Below are positions 1-14,261 of a DNA stretch of 64,000 bases, one piece after another. The position numbers and the translations under genes are program-made. Location: assembly GCF_900496995.4 (NCBI RefSeq), contig NC_044023.1, positions 23,506,453 through 23,570,452 on the forward strand, read 5' to 3'. This DNA comes from Aquila chrysaetos chrysaetos. Its lineage: Eukaryota; Chordata; Aves; Accipitriformes; Accipitridae. How positions within the stretch are numbered: the first letter of the stretch is position 1; each line of letters opens with the position of its first letter. The notes beneath the pieces were generated by a model. It was not told where the DNA came from. It saw only the letters and a program-made list of their open reading frames with translations, and did not search any database.

Positions 1-1199
1 ACCAGGGAATTGAAAAGCAAGGTCCATACGTAAAAGGCTTTTGTAGCCAATTGTGGTGATTCTCCTGATTAACTACGTAAGATTGAGAGCATCAGACTCT
101 GAGTTAGTTTTGACGATCCTTTGCTAGTCCACAAGCTGACGTCTAGCTCTTCTTCGAGTGTGTGCACCTACGTTTTATGTCTAAGATGTGAACAGAAGTG
201 TATAACTCTTTTCTTTTCCTTTTAGAGAAGCAATAAATGTTGTACAAGAGTTTCAATCTGAATCGAGATATTAGTGAAGTAATTAAGGAGACAGCCTCAT
301 GGAGTCAGAGAACTTGTATTGGGAGCTTGGTGCCTGCGGTGAGATGCTGCATAGCCATCAGTAAGAGAGACTATCATGCTGTTCCCCGAGTAAAGAACTT
401 GCATAGCATTTCAAATGCATTTGCTAAAATGCATATAATGATGATAGAGCTAGGGTGAGTTTCAGTCTGTGGCTTTTTCCCCCTGGTAAAATAAATGAGG
501 GTTATTTTTTCTGACCCTGCTGTGTGCTAGTGTAGCGTGAAAACCCTATTTACTGAAAAATAGGTTGCATAGCGAGTTCTAGGGCTTGAATTTACTCTGA
601 AATAGCAAGACCTAGACTGTGGCTTTCCTACAGCATTTAAGACTCTAAGGGTTAAGAGTGAATTATGTGCTTTTAATGGGACGTTAACTTGAGATAATGT
701 AACTTCATTGATAAGCCTTAGAACATACTTTAAATAGATTTTGTACTTGGTAGCAGTCTCGACTGTATCTCATTACAAGTGGAATTGAAAACAAAACTCC
801 CATATCCTCAGTGGAAATACCCACCGTAGCGTGGCATAATAATATTGCTGTTTATGTAGGCATTTGCTGCCTACAGCCTGTTTCCAAGGCAAAAGAGATA
901 CTGACCTTGGTATGTCTCAGCCAGAAATCCCCGGTCATCGGTGTAGAGGATGTCTCTCCAGTTTCAGTGGTACGGACCCCAGAGCCATCCAGAAATTTTC
1001 TTTCGGTGGCTAACGCGTTAAAACGCACCTCGTGTCTGGGAAGAAGGAATAGCATTTATCTGTGTTAACTATGGGTGTTGCCTTTCAAAATAATAATTTA
1101 AAATAAAAATAATTAAGAAATGATAATTAAAAACAATGCAGCAATGCCTCTAAATAAACTTCAGCTGCTGAGGCTCTTCCAGTTGGACCACCATGCCCA
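1..1199. other. Non-coding sequence, nothing recognised
   Basis: AT-rich mixed sequence with short open frames only (none over about 85 codons). No similarity, splice pattern or repeat family was recognised. Confidence 0.7.
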
Positions 1200-1478
1200 T
1201 GCCCTGACCGAGTGCCTGCTGGCGAGCGGGCTGCCGGCGGTGCGGAGGCTCACGGGGAAGCAGCGCTCCCCGAAGCCATTTCGCAGAGCCTTCGCCTCCT
1301 CAGCTGCGCCCTTGCCTTTCCCCAAACCCTTCCCGCGGCTCCGCACCGCGGGCGGGCTTTCGCTCCGCTCCCCAAACAACCGGGAGCAGCGCAGCCGGGG
1401 GGGGGGGCGGGCTTAGGGAGAGGAACCCCGGACGGAGCAGGCTCCCTGGCCGCCGGGGGTGGGGAGGGCTGGTTGCCG

Positions 1479-1565
1479 GGACCCCCCTCCCTCCGTTAAG
1501 GACCCCCTCCCTTCATTAGGGACCCCCTCTCCCTTCATTTGGGACCCCCCCCTCCGTCCGTCAGG
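1479..1565 (+). repeat. Four-copy pyrimidine-rich tandem repeat (about 20-23 bp unit)
   Basis: Units beginning GGACCCCC and containing CTCCCTTCATT or CTCCGT variants follow one another, roughly GACCCCCTCCCTTCATTAGG. The copies differ by a few bases and by small insertions, so this is a short, diverged minisatellite inside CpG island 1. Confidence 0.75.
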
Positions 1566-1615
1566 CCCCCCCCCGCCGCCCGCCCGCCCGCTCGCCCGCC
1601 GCGCTCTGCTCTACG

Positions 1616-1629
1616 GCGCCACCTGGCGG
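1616..1629 (-). promoter_or_regulatory. CTCF core motif match
   Basis: On the minus strand the sequence is CCGCCAGGTGGCGC, which fits every position of the degenerate CTCF core CCRSYAGRKGGCRS. It lies inside CpG island 1. The motif is directional; reading on the minus strand, it points away from GRM7. Occupancy cannot be judged from sequence, and the site may be blocked by CpG methylation. Confidence 0.6.
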
Positions 1630-1812
1630 CGGGCGCGGGCGCGGCGCTGCCGGCGGGGTCCGGGCGCTCCCCGGGGGCTCCGTGCTGGGTTTGGGGGGGG
1701 GCCGGGGGGATCTTGGGGAGGAACTGGCGGTAAATCCTGAAGCTTTTGGTCCTCTCTCCGTGCGCTGTAGCCCTGACATTGCACGAAGGCAAGACCCCGC
1801 TGATGAAAAAGA

Positions 1813-1831
1813 TTTTTTTTTTTTTTTTTTT
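1813..1831 (+). repeat. Poly(T) tract (19 bases)
   Basis: Simple homopolymer just right of CpG island 1. Confidence 0.95.
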
Positions 1832-4800
1832 CCCCTTGATTTGGAACTTCTTTTGATCAGGTTCCAAACAGCCATTTTACAAGCAGCAGGCACATACCCA
1901 CGTTATTCCCATTAATTATAGGCGGTAGTACGTTTTTAGGTTTAGATTATATACCTGTGATCTTCACCTCAGCCACGGACAGCGGGAGCGCTCACACAGC
2001 TTTTGTCTTCTCCTCCATTACCACCGTTTGCTCTAGCTGCTGTGCATTTCTGCGTGACATAATATGATCATAGCCGCAAGACTGCACAATCCCCCTACTT
2101 ACGTCTGTGTCTTTACCCGCTTAACTTTAACATTTGGGGAACTGCAGACTTTATTTTCTCCTCAGAAGTATTCAAAGAATGAAGGAAGGCCATCTCGCCA
2201 CCAAATAGAGATGCTATGAAAAGAAAAGGGTGAAAAAAAATATTCTGGAAATCGGTTTTTACTATTGAAATGAAGTACATTTCATTGCCTAATGGAATTT
2301 ATCTTCTCAGGTAACATGTTTTGTGCTATAAAGAAACAGACAGCCGTTTTCTCATAAACTCCTCAAGGTAAAAGTTTGTGAGAGCTGTCAAAATATATCG
2401 TGCTGCTGAAGATCACTGCCAGCATGCATCGCATGGCATGCAGGAGAGCCACCAGCTTCATGCATCCAGGTACGTCCCTGCCTTGTGCGATTCCAGCAGT
2501 TGTCCTTACCTCAAAGTAGGAAAGGTATCCACATGTTGACAAAAATGATGCAACAAAATCTTCCCAAGAGTCACGCTGCTTACCCCCGTGTTCGGGGAGG
2601 AGAAAGAAGGTGCATCACTCGCTGGTGGTGGGAAGGATTAGGATCTTTTTAGTAGAGGTGCAATTCTTCTAGAAATGCTAGGGAATGTGTACGGGGGGAG
2701 CAATGCAGGTGTTGGCCAGCAGCGCTGGGTTTTCCCATGCAATAAGCGCCGTGTGTCATTCCCGCTGCTCCCGGAGAGTCTGCCCAGGCCCTGTGAGCAA
2801 ACTTCCCCCCAACAGTGGTGCTGGGGAACGGCTAATGCATGCTTCAAGCAGGAGTGATCACTTGCGGGGAGCTCTTTTAATATGCTGAGAAGAGAGAGAG
2901 GAGTATGTATCCATTAAAAGAGGAGTAAATTATTTCTTGTTGCTATTAGCCACGGCACTGTTACATTATACATGACTCCTCACGGATCAAAGCCACAGCA
3001 AAAGGCAGCTTCTCTCTCTTGTTAAGGATTAGTTTTTTGTCAAAGAGATGGCATTTGATAACCTCTGCTTTTCTCAGTAAATTGGCGGGTTTTCACCCTT
3101 CCCTGTAAACATTTCATAACTGGCATTAGTGTTACAAATACACAGAGGAAGGGAGCATTCGTTATTGCATTGTGGTATGGACAGTCTCAAACACGGCTGG
3201 GATTTTGACTGCTTCTCTCTTTGGTGTGTGCTGTGCCTTACCAGGATGTATATAGCTGCCATACCACGTTTGGAAGTGCTAGCTAACGTTATCTAATTAG
3301 ACTTGTGAGATAAATCTATTGGGTTGCACAGATCTTGGATGATTAGTTTGTAGTTCATGCTAATTTTTCTATATATATTCTGTTCTCAGCCAAAGAGAAG
3401 ATGCCTGTGACTTGTTTGGGGTTTTCTTATGTTCCCAGTCCTTAAATTTCCTTGGCTCTTTGAAAAAAAATTTAGTCTTTTACATAACACTAAGTACTCC
3501 AGATTTGTAAGAGCCAAATTAATGGATGACACAAAATACATGATTTCAAATAAGTTTAATTTCTAAGCCTTATATTATGGCTTTTTTTTGTTTGAAATAA
3601 GCACCGTTTGAGCTCAGAGGCTAATGGAGGACGAGATGCACCATAGGATAATTGTTAAGCTTTTGTCTTATTCTGATGGGATTTTAAGTAATGACTCGCC
3701 ACCGCCTACCACACCCCCCACCCCGAAAGTTTGCTGGGCTTTTACATATTTTCAGGTTCGAGTTCACCACCATTCAAGTTGAATGCAAAACCAAAAAAAA
3801 ATAGACAGCTGACTTCATTACTTGCACTCTGGAAGTGACTTGACAGCCATTTAGAAAAATACTTAACATTCACCAATTTCCTTGGTTCCTCCTGTCCCCG
3901 AGGAGCAGACTGAGAACAGATCCATTCGTCTCCATCCCACCCAGCAGCCCGGTGCGCGGCGGCGGCTCGGAGGCAGCAGCGAAGCCCCGGCGCTTTGATT
4001 CATGGGATCAATAATCCCAAGGCTCTACCTAAAAGGATGGAAAATGCGGTGTGACCCAGGAGATGAGTAATGATTGCTGTGTGTGGCGAAACAACTGGGC
4101 TACGGTTTGTGTCAACAAATAAAGCCTCCTGAGCTCAACCAAATGATAAAGTTCCTCTTATTTTGCATTTCTTAAATCTTTTCTTTAAAGTTGACCTTAT
4201 TCTCAGTGGTAAATACAGTCTGGCGCTACACGAACAAATTCGGGAGTATGTTTAAGCTATTATTTATTTACATCTTATTACCTCCTTCAGTCAAAAGTTT
4301 ATATTAATTGGTTCATTAGTTTACTCTAAAGCTTCTCTCACCTTTGTTCTGACTTGCGTTCCGTGAAATATCAGTCGATTGCGTAACTTTGTGGTTGTTG
4401 TAAGGGTAAGAAGAAAGTTTTTTGGGGGGGAGGCTGTTGGTTGGTGGAGTCTCTTATACAGCTCTGGGTTTCCTTAAACACATTTTGACCCTGACCCTGC
4501 AGCCAGCAGTGCCCGGTGGCTCTGGGGAGCCCCGCTCTTTGTGTCCCTAAAGGACAGAAAGGATACTCTCATTATATGAAGGAAAATGTAGTATTTATCA
4601 TACTACAATTTATCATACATTAGGAAAGAACAAATGTTGGCTTTTACTGGGACAGATTTTTGTTTTATCCACCGAATTAATTGCTGGATCAAGCTGGCAC
4701 TTGCTTCTCTTGAGTCATACAGACGGGGTTTTTTTGGCATCTAATGCATTAACATGTGTGTATTCTTTGTGGCTACAATTTGAACAAATGTTTTGAAATT

Positions 4801-7800
4801 ATGACAGAGAAAATGACTTTACTTGCCTACATTAACAAGTAGGTGTTGTGTATTTTAATTACTGTGACCAAGCTGCAATTACAGCTGGTAAACATATGGT
4901 GATAAAGTTGCAAAAAGAGGAACATTTACATTTTTCTTAAGGAAATGCCACAAAGATTAATAGAAAAGGGGGGAGGGGGAAAGGTTGGACAAAATAATGC
5001 CAAACCTACTTATTATTGATAACTGCAATACTATGCGTTTACTGTATGTAGGACACTCCATGACCTCAAAGATCTTAAAGCTCTACTATATAAATAAGTT
5101 ATCTCTTTGTGATAAACACTCACGTCCTTAGATCAACATAAGAACCAGGATGTTAAGTGGTACGGGTTCAACTCCATGTATGAAATAAACCCACAAAGGC
5201 TTGTACCACAGCTTGGCTTAGGTGTGCATGTGTGCCCCTGAAGTCAGCAATAGTATCACATCAACATACTGTAGGATCAGAACATCGCTATAATCTTCTT
5301 ATCAGATGATAAACATAAGAGTATAATTGAAATAAAATGTGTTTTAGAGAAGTGTCCACTTTTTTTTTCTTTTTTAATCTCTGAGCTCTATGGGAATTTG
5401 CACAAGACCTCAGGAAGTTTGTATAGACTCACAGATGCTGTTGTTTCTTTCAAGATTCAATATTTGCAGGCTCATTGAGAAGGTTTTGCTGTCTTGTACA
5501 AGACTTGGTGGAACAACTGCCCTGTTATGAACATGCACCGTGGTTGTTGCTGCAGTGTGCGGTATGTTCACGTACTCAGCCCCAAGGGAGAGAGAGACAT
5601 GGTGACATATTTCCTCACGGTGCAATTCCCAGAAACATCAATTGGCATTAAAACATCTCTAAAACAGCTTTTTAAGCAGAGTAGACTGACCAAAAAAAAA
5701 AAAGGACGCTGCTGCCAAACATTAAGCAGTTTTCTAGTGGCTTTTGAAATAATCATATGCTCATGAATTTACACTAGCTTTTGAAATCTGTTAAGAACTG
5801 TGCTTCTGCACCTTTATTGCATTACTGTAGAGTTTGTTTTAGCATGGAGACATGGATGTCTAGCAGTGTGCTGCAACCGAGAGAAGTTCTGTGACCAGCC
5901 GAGGAGACAGGCTGAGTATGTTTCACTCCCATAAACAACAGGATAACATATTGATCTGGAGGGAGATAGCATTTGCCATATGCTTGGTGCTAAAGTTTTT
6001 TGCCTGAAAGAACAAGACTTGGCCCCAGACCAAAGCTCTGTGGTTAAACTTGCCTTGATCTTTGAGGAAATTCTCAGCTTCCTTTGGTAGTTCCTCTAGG
6101 GTTAAAACAGAAGAGGACAGCCGCAGCACTAGGCACCGGTTGCCGTCATCTCCAGCAACCCCCCTGGCTCTGCGGCCTGTTATAAAAGCAGAGGACCTAA
6201 CCACCTGAAATAAAACCTGGGATCCCTCAGAGGTATTTCTGGTGAGTGTCTTCTGGTGGAGGTATAGCCTGGGTTTTTGTAATACCGTAATGTTATCATA
6301 AGAGAATGTTGAAACAATAACTGTTGAGAGATTCTCTTAGTTCTTATAGTATTTAAATTTATGTCTTTTGTGATGGTGTACCTCATTTTACAGGTCTAAC
6401 ATAAAGATAGCAATATGATTTTGCACTGTAATATGGAGTTCTGGTAATTTTAAAGACCTTCGCAGCTATGCAGTCTGTAGAAAAAAAGAGATTTTTGCTA
6501 CCTTATACACTTTGCATATAAGAAAGCCTTTGAAATAGCTTCAGATCATTGTGCAGTACTTCTCCACAGACTGGATTTAGTGACTTTTTACAGCTGGCTG
6601 CCCAGGGCTTGTCCCCTGTGAGCCTTCCTCCAGCCAGTGGGCTTCAATGACTTGAAATAAATATTGACAGTTTTAATTTCTTCCTGGAAGCTGGCTTCCT
6701 TGTAATGTTCTTACAAGCAGTACTTGGATACGTTGGAGATCCCTTACGTTTTTATTTACAGTTCAGGTCTTAGTAAAATAAATCATTTATGGCTGCTGGC
6801 GTTACCAGCAGTGAGGGATGCTCAGGAGCTGGAGCTCCAGGTGCATTGCTAGAGCTGCAGTCCTACACGCTTGGTCCTACCAGGTAAACGGGAGTGCAAT
6901 GAATCCAGCACCCGTTGGATGAGCTTCAACTGGTCATCTGAAGTTATCCTGCCTGAATTCTACCCCTACCAAAATGGGGAAAAAGACAATTTCCTCTACT
7001 GGGCACCTAAATAAGTCTCTACGTGTCAAACACTGCTTCACATGAGACACTTGGACTTTGAAACTTGGAGACTGGCTCGTACTTGGGTCCACGTGTATCC
7101 CCGGGGCTCCCACCGACCTGCGGACACAGCGTTCGGTGGCTGATATCTGCAGCTGAGAGCGGTACTGACGCTGTGCCTCTTCTTGCGTTCTGTGCCTGCG
7201 TCCTTCAAACAGACAAAATTAAGGTACTATTAAGATATTAAAGATGGGAATTTCTCTATAGTCTCTAACTTGCTGGGTTTGTGAATGGCATTTTATCTGG
7301 CAATAAAATCAACAGTGTACCAATCCCTTTCCTAGGCATAGTCAGCATCAAGGGAAAAGTTCACTGCAGATACCGAAGATTTTCCTTCTCAGAAACAAAC
7401 ACAGAAGCCTCCAGCCATGCCTTTTTGCTGTTAGCATGAATAAAGGTTAATTGCCGCATTTTTGTGTTTCCCTTTGTAATTAAGAGTTGAGCCTTTGCTG
7501 CTTTTCGCTGCAGTTACTGACAACAGAAGTTAATCTTTTTAATTATTGCGGGAAAAGGCATAGACTCTAGAACAGATCCCACTCAAAATGCACTGGCTTT
7601 CTGTATTTGGAAGCATGTCTACATCTAGGAAAAGCTGGAATAGTGTATTTGGAGAATATGCATTTTAAGAATCGCAGTTTGAATTTTGGTTTCTCTGAGA
7701 CTTGATTGAAAGTTATGCGAATGGAAGAGTAATTCCTAGGCTGAGGTTGTTATGAGAGAAGCGGTGATTACATTGCAAGCTGCATAGAAATTGCATTGCC

Positions 7801-9932
7801 AGAGACTTTGTTATTAAGGCCCATTCTGTTTGCTGTTGTTTCTCTCTGTCTCACGTTTTTATTGTATTAAGAAATTTTCCTATTGTAATTTTTTCCCTCG
7901 TTCACACAACAAAAACTCAATCAGAGCTACATTAGTGAAAGGAATTGGGCTTTTTTTCAAACTATAGCAGGCAGTCACTGCTGTAGGAGAGCAGGTGGTG
8001 GTAGGGTTGGGGAAACTGATCCCACTTCTGACAGCGAGGAGGTCGGCCGGGAGCACGGCAGGCAGCAGCAGCCAGCAAAGTGCACGGGGCTGCGGGAGAC
8101 ATCACGCACTTTGACAGCTTTATATTGCACAGACAGGTGAACAAATATGTGTCATTACATCATTTGGGTATAATACACTTGTTGCTGGTACCATTGTGAA
8201 AACATGCTTTGTTGTGTTAATAAATAACTCTTACGTTTAAGAAATTAATTCACATGGGAAGATTTATTGTAGTGTGCAATTATAGGAAGAAAAATGAAAA
8301 ATCCAGCTCTTAGAGTGGTTTGAAAGAGTTTCTATCTCATCTGATTAGGAGAAAAGGCTGCTTTGTCGTCTTAAATTATTTTTTCTGTATTTAAATAAAT
8401 CTTCCGAAATGCTTGCATGCCTGCAAGAATTATAAAAGGCTGTTCAGACCTAAATCAAGTGCGCCAGTGTTGCTGCATGAATCTTCCAAGGCAATAAACT
8501 TTTGGTACCTTTGACAAATTTTATGATTCAAGATAGGTGCACCGTGCTATGTACCATATTTCAAAGTAACGCATCTGAATAGATCATATCAATTTTTACA
8601 TGCTAATAATTTGTTTTGGTATTTTAATACTAGGAGTTATAATTCATATCTATCATGTTCCTTAGCCTACAGATAATTTGAATAACATTTAGAGAAAAAT
8701 CACTTTAGGAATACCTCCACTATTGTACTTTTCTGTTGTACAAATAAGGCAAGAATAAACAAATCTAGAAATTAAAAAGAAACATTGAATCGAAACTCAT
8801 CAGCTTCAGCTCAGGATTGTTCCCTCCGACGTTTTCCTTTCCTTTAGCCACGGTACCTTTTCAGTTTGCTGAGTGTTTGGGCTCTTTTCCATTTCCTGTG
8901 GTAAATTCTTGGGTAGGCAAATCAATCTTGCTATCTGCACACTCTTTTTGCCTAGAAGTATAACCTAAACATTTCCTTTCTTAAATTTACCTCCAACTCC
9001 CACTGATATTCATGGTGTATTACAAAGTTTTACCTATTCTAATACATTACATGTTGTGGGAACAGTTGAAACTCGATTTTGCTGTTGCAAACTGGATAAT
9101 GATGGCAGCGATATTTGCAGTAGGAGCAGTGTGGTAATGGTGGGAATGCTATGGCAATATTGGATAGTTATAAAGCCAATTGAAAACTATTTTGAGGGCA
9201 GGCATTACTGACAAGCAGTATAATCTCTATAGCTTTGTAGCAACTCAAAATTCCTCTTTCTAAACACAAGATGTGCAAATGGCCATGAAAGCTCACCAGA
9301 ACCTGCAGGGATTTCTAAGTGTTCCATATAAAAGAAAATAAAGCAACAATAAAATGAAAACAAAAATTGGGAAAAAAATTTGAAAATGTCTAAACATAGA
9401 GAAGATAAATGAGGCTAAAAGCCTACTTTTATTGTTTCTTCAGTAAAAATACCTTCGGTGCTAAAATGGAAAATCTCATTGTATGGTAAACAGTTTATCA
9501 GCTACCTGGTGTGGAGTACCTTTGAGATCCCCTCCCAATATTTATATTCAGCCAGACAAGCTGAGAATTATTTCCTTCTCCCCACTGCAGCTGCCCTCTC
9601 TCTACATGCACAAACCTATCTTTATAAATGGTTATTTGTCCCTGTGTTTAATACAATTAATTCTGAGTTTCAAAGCTGTTTTGACAGAATGCTCCAGATT
9701 ACGTCTGAAAGAAACGATTGCCAAAGTGTTCAAGACAGGAAATCTTCAGGGTTATCTGTGACACTTGCCCACCTCGCAGAAGCAAAGCACTCTGGTGAGT
9801 GTTAGCGTGCTGGTTGATTTTTTTCAGGAGTCAAATTTTAAAAATCCCACAAAGCACATGGAGCACTTCACCATCACCTCCCTTCCACCTGTACTATCTT
9901 GGTGTTTTCTATGGAATCTGCACTTTAAATCT
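1832..9932. other. Gene-free, AT-rich intergenic stretch
   Basis: No supported gene. Contents noted are a short CpG-richer patch near 3,940-4,000, a TATA candidate at 6,181 and another TATAAAAGG at 8,431. There are also AT-rich stretches (for example 4,560-4,950) of the kind often conserved in gene deserts beside neuronal genes, though this cannot be shown without alignment. Confidence 0.7.
6181..6188 (+). promoter_or_regulatory. TATA box candidate (TATAAAAG)
   Basis: A perfect TATAAAAG follows a short GC-richer stretch (6,121-6,180). A donor-like CTG|GTGAGT lies at 6,240-6,247, so a predicted first exon would be only about 30 bases. No good initiator is seen at the expected position near 6,211. 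It may well be chance. Confidence 0.18.
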
Positions 9933-9955
9933 TTTTTTTTTTTTTTTTTTTTTTT
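9933..9955 (+). repeat. Poly(T) tract (23 bases)
   Basis: Uninterrupted T run followed by ACTTTTTCTCC; could be an A-tail of a minus-strand retroposon or simple slippage. Confidence 0.95.
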
Positions 9956-12900
9956 ACTTTTTCTCCTGAGTTACGGCTTGGAGAGCATTGCAGTTCAGGT
10001 GATGGTGCGATTTCACGGGTTTCTTCGTTCCCGCCAGGAACCCAAGGCAGCCCATGAGCACGCCAGAGATCAGCAGTGAAAACGCTCAGAAGAGCCCATG
10101 GAAATATTGGCGCCGCATCCCTGCGCTTGGGGGATTTCTAACCTTTGCCAGCTTATCATAAGCACCATGCCTTGGTGGCACTAACCGTGGCTGCAACACA
10201 AATCAGCATCTCACATCTTCCGCTGTCTCTCTTGACTTGATTTCGTATTTTTTTCCTCTCTTTCTTCCAGGGTTTCCACCGTGCCTTGCTCTGGTCTCTC
10301 CCACGGAGGGAGCGGGTTGCTCAGGCTTTCCCCCGTGCCGGGCTATTGCCAGGGAGCCGAGAGCTGAGCCTGGATGTGGCGAGACGATCGTTCCTCTGTG
10401 CCAGGAGAAACAAAGACAACTCAGCCCTTCCTCCGTGAAGAACCACAACCTACCAAACCATGGAAGAACTGGTTTGGTGCTGAGCTTCATCTAGAAGTGG
10501 GACATGCCCTCTGGCATCCGATGGTTTGTTGTTCAAGTTTGTTTCATGAAGACCAAACAGATGTTTCCCATTGTGAGCTTTTCATATAACTTAATCCATT
10601 CAAAAAAGATTGATTTTTAAATCCATTTAAAAAAAACAACCAGCAAAATGCATGCATGCAGGACTTTTGCAGTGCTCCTCACGGTGTGCTCATTAACTCA
10701 TCTTTCACATGGATGACTTGTTGAAGATGGGGTGATGCTTTCTCTGTGGCTGGGATTTTTCTGGGATTTTTTGTGGGTTTTTTTGTTTTGTTTGTTTTTT
10801 GGTTTAATATCCATTAGTTTAAAAAAAAAAAAAATTGGCCTTCTCTAAAAGGCCAAAAGGGAAATTGAGAGGGAGGGAGGAAGGGAAGTAGAGAGTGTAT
10901 TACCAGTGTCCTTTTTCCTTGGAAAGAAATACATCATCTTACAAGGAGGAAAAAAAGGATGCTGAAGGGAAGCAGGGCAGTATTGCAGGGACACAGCTGG
11001 TGGGTGAGACAGCAGCAGGACGTGGTGTGTATGTGCGGGGTCAGGGAAAGGGACAGAGGGACAGGTCAGGGTGTCCAGCAAGTGTTTAGGCTCTTGCCTA
11101 GTATCTCTGAGCTACCTTCTAAAAGCCTTTGTTCTAGTTGTCTGTGATACAGAAAGTCGGCTGGTTACTCTAGAGGCACCCTTCATATCATTGCAAGAAA
11201 AAAGAGGATAAATGCTTTGAAAGGAAGGAAAAGGGTGAAACCTTTCCATTTGAGAATTTTCAGGAAAAATTACTTTTCTTCTTTTGCTTATGTGAGGATA
11301 TCACCACTTGGAGGAGTGGGGCAGGGCAGCAGCATTTTCCGGATGAGTTTGCAGTTGGTTTAATACTTGTACTAAGGTATATTCAGGGACATATCCAGAC
11401 ACCTTATTCTATTCACAGTTGTGTCTCCTCATAGAAACAGTGTGTAAAAGCAAGCAATTCATCCCTAAGAAGATCTTGTTTCTTTTTGGATGACTGTTTT
11501 CACATAGCTTTTCTCAGGAGATAATCTGCAGTGAATATAGTCTTGCATTAAAATGATGGCATCAAACAGCTAGTATGTGCTGCTTCACCATGTGAGATGT
11601 AAAGGGACAATCACTTGCCAACGCTGCTGGTTTGCACCATTTTATTGCAAATATTGAGACCGCTAACCTGCTCCTTCTTCACCAAGTTCTGGCTCCTGGG
11701 GGAAGGAGGTGCAGAGGGGGCTTCTCCCCTCCTTTACCCTTTCTTTTCTGGATCTTTGCGAGCCTTTGGGATCACAGGCAAGCAATGGGAGATGGGAACA
11801 GCAAGGTTAAACATTGTGAAAGATAAAGCCAAAAGGAAAATGAACTTCAAAACCATTTATTGTTAAAAACTTGAGATGTTCCAGTGTTTCTTATGTTTTC
11901 TGAGTTCTGGACTGAGACCAAATACTCTGAGTTGTCTTTAAGGCACTGACTTAACGGGCAGCAGACTCAAACCACGAGAGACCTGGAGGACTTGGTGTCC
12001 CTCGTTGATACCCTCTCTCCATCTTTCACAACTCGGCTGCCAGTAATGCTTATATCTGGTCTCTCCAGGGCTCCCACGGAGGAGTTCCCGGCTGGAGACC
12101 ATGTCTGCTCTCCGTGGGACAGGTCCTTCACTCCAGCCCTGCCTTTTATGTGGCTGTGAACAGAGCAGTCTGTCTGGGCTGAGAAGTTATGGAGATTGTG
12201 GGGTAATTTATCTAAGCATATCTAATCATCACTGCTTGCACTTTGAAATGAAATATCCCTCGTCTTTTAAACCAATAACGCGCCGCCTACTACTACATGG
12301 CTAGGCAGAGGGGACAGATGTTGTATTACAATGTGAGTCAGAAAGGATTTAAATAATGCAGGCAAAAGGGAAGCAGTAGCATGGGAATGCATCAGCAGCT
12401 ATCGGGATTGTGTATATTGTACCTGTAAAACTGCAGAAAATTACTTATTTCACACCTTCAGAGGACTATAAAGGAGGCCAAAAGAGTGATAATTGTATTA
12501 GGAGCTAATCTGCTCGGTTCCTCAGTATGTTGAGTTGCCCCTTTTTACAGAAAGGACAGAAAAATGGAAGGGCTGGAGCCTCCCCCAGGCCTGCCTGGGG
12601 AGTGGGGTGCAGGGGGGAGGTCCCCCCCATCCTCCTCCTGGTGCCAGCTGGTTTCGTGAGACTTTGTCTTGTAGTTACTCGTGCTTTGGGGTACGTGTTC
12701 CAGTCCCACATTTAAGGCAAGCCATGAAATACTGTAAATTGACTGTTATTTGGTTTTCTGTACCTTGATAATTGAAACTAATAGAAGCAAATAGCTAATA
12801 TTTTCTGGTGGGATGACCTGGGGAGCAGAAGACCAGCTAGTTGTGTCTTCCTCCAGGGAAGAAAGTTAGGGGAATTACTGCCAAATAATAATAATAGCAG

Positions 12901-14229
12901 CAGCAGCACAGGCTGTAATTCCCCACTCTCCTACTTCAGCAACACCTGAACACCAGCATGAAGAAAACAAGTCATTTATCAAGTATAATTTCTTGGAACC
13001 GCTGGGTGTGTGGAACAGAGTGGGGAAGAAACGGGCAGACCAATCTTTACCTCATCCCAACCATTAAGGAACTAGCATATAATTTTCCCATTTTGGCAAT
13101 TTGTGCTTGCTTAAGCCAAATCTGGATGTGGACTAATATGACTTGCTGTATGTCCTCGTTTCCTTTTTAAGGTGCTCTGAGGTGCGAGCTTTGCTGCACC
13201 CACCTACACTTCCTAATGAGGGATCTGACCCCGTCGCTCTCCATGTTCCCGAGGTTCCTGTGCACCCACAAATCACCCACCCCGGCTCTCGTTTTGACCT
13301 AGTTATATTTTTTTTTTAAGAAAGTGAGGTTCATGTGATGCCCACAGAAATGCTGAGCCTTTTGCATCTATTTTGGTCTCTGTAAAATCAACTAGATTTT
13401 ACAGTGGGAGAGAAAACTCATAGATAATTAAATACTAAAACACTTACTAAAAAGAAGTTGGTTGAGGGAAAGGGCTGTCCTAAAGCAAAGCAGGCAGAAC
13501 CTGGACATTAAAAACAGTTTGGCAGCAGCATCTGGCCAGGAAACCAGCAGGTGGAGAAATCTGGGCATCAGGCAGCACCATAAAACATAGTTTCATGTGC
13601 AGTGGGGTTTTGTTAATCGTGGGGCTTACAGAAAATCTTGTGGAAAAACTTGTTGCAGACTCAATTCTATAGAAAGAGCAAGTTATGGAGGAAGAGGAAT
13701 GGACTAAAGAGTTGGGAAGAAACATCTCAGCAGATGAGAAGCAAGTGAGTGAGAGGTACTGCCTGATTTCTGGGTGATAGAAGTTCATTTCTTGCTAAAA
13801 GAGGTAATTCTGGCCAAAAAATGAAGTGAACTTGGTGTGTCCCTGAAAAAGAGGAATAAGATCCAAATGCCAGAAGGTTATACTGGTTTGGGGAGGAAAG
13901 CAATGAAATACTGGCCAAAGCGAGATGGCTGCAGAAGAGGGGATACGGGCACAGCACAGCAATGCCCAGTGTGTGACACCATGGCACAACCTGGGAGAGA
14001 GAGAAATGGGTAACCCTGAGCAGTTATATGCAAAAAAATCTTAACAAGCAGAACAAGAAGCTGCTGTGACACGTGTATAGTAAAGCAAATGTTTGAGTGG
14101 TTCTGAAAGCTGAAGATCTGTAAGCTACCCCTTCACCTGTAGGAAAGGTACTAAACCAGTAATTGGAAAAGCCAGGTCTGAGGGTGAGAGGGTTTGATTG
14201 AGGAAAGAATGGTCTGCACTGAGCCATAA

Positions 14230-14261
<32 letters not shown>

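Larger units (their letters stand above)
1200..1745. promoter_or_regulatory. Orphan CpG island 1
   Basis: I count about 60 CpG dinucleotides in roughly 540 bases, with very high GC, between AT-rich flanks. This satisfies the usual CpG-island definition. It contains a CTCF core match and a four-copy tandem repeat. No recognisable coding exon lies in it or next to it. It could be the promoter of a non-coding RNA, the edge of a gene to the left, or a boundary element. A donor-like GCGGTAAAT occurs at its right end near 1,728. Confidence 0.75.

Noticed and set aside
5160..5180. GGTTCAACTCC resembling a tRNA B box
   Set aside because: No A box upstream and flanks do not fold as a tRNA.
8431..8439. 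TATAAAAGG as a promoter
   Set aside because: Good TATA match, but no convincing initiator, GC-rich flank or donor downstream; expected a few times by chance in AT-rich DNA.
13544..13557. Possible second CTCF motif (CCAGCAGGTGGAGA)
   Set aside because: The nearly invariant C in GGC is A here, and the last base also mismatches.
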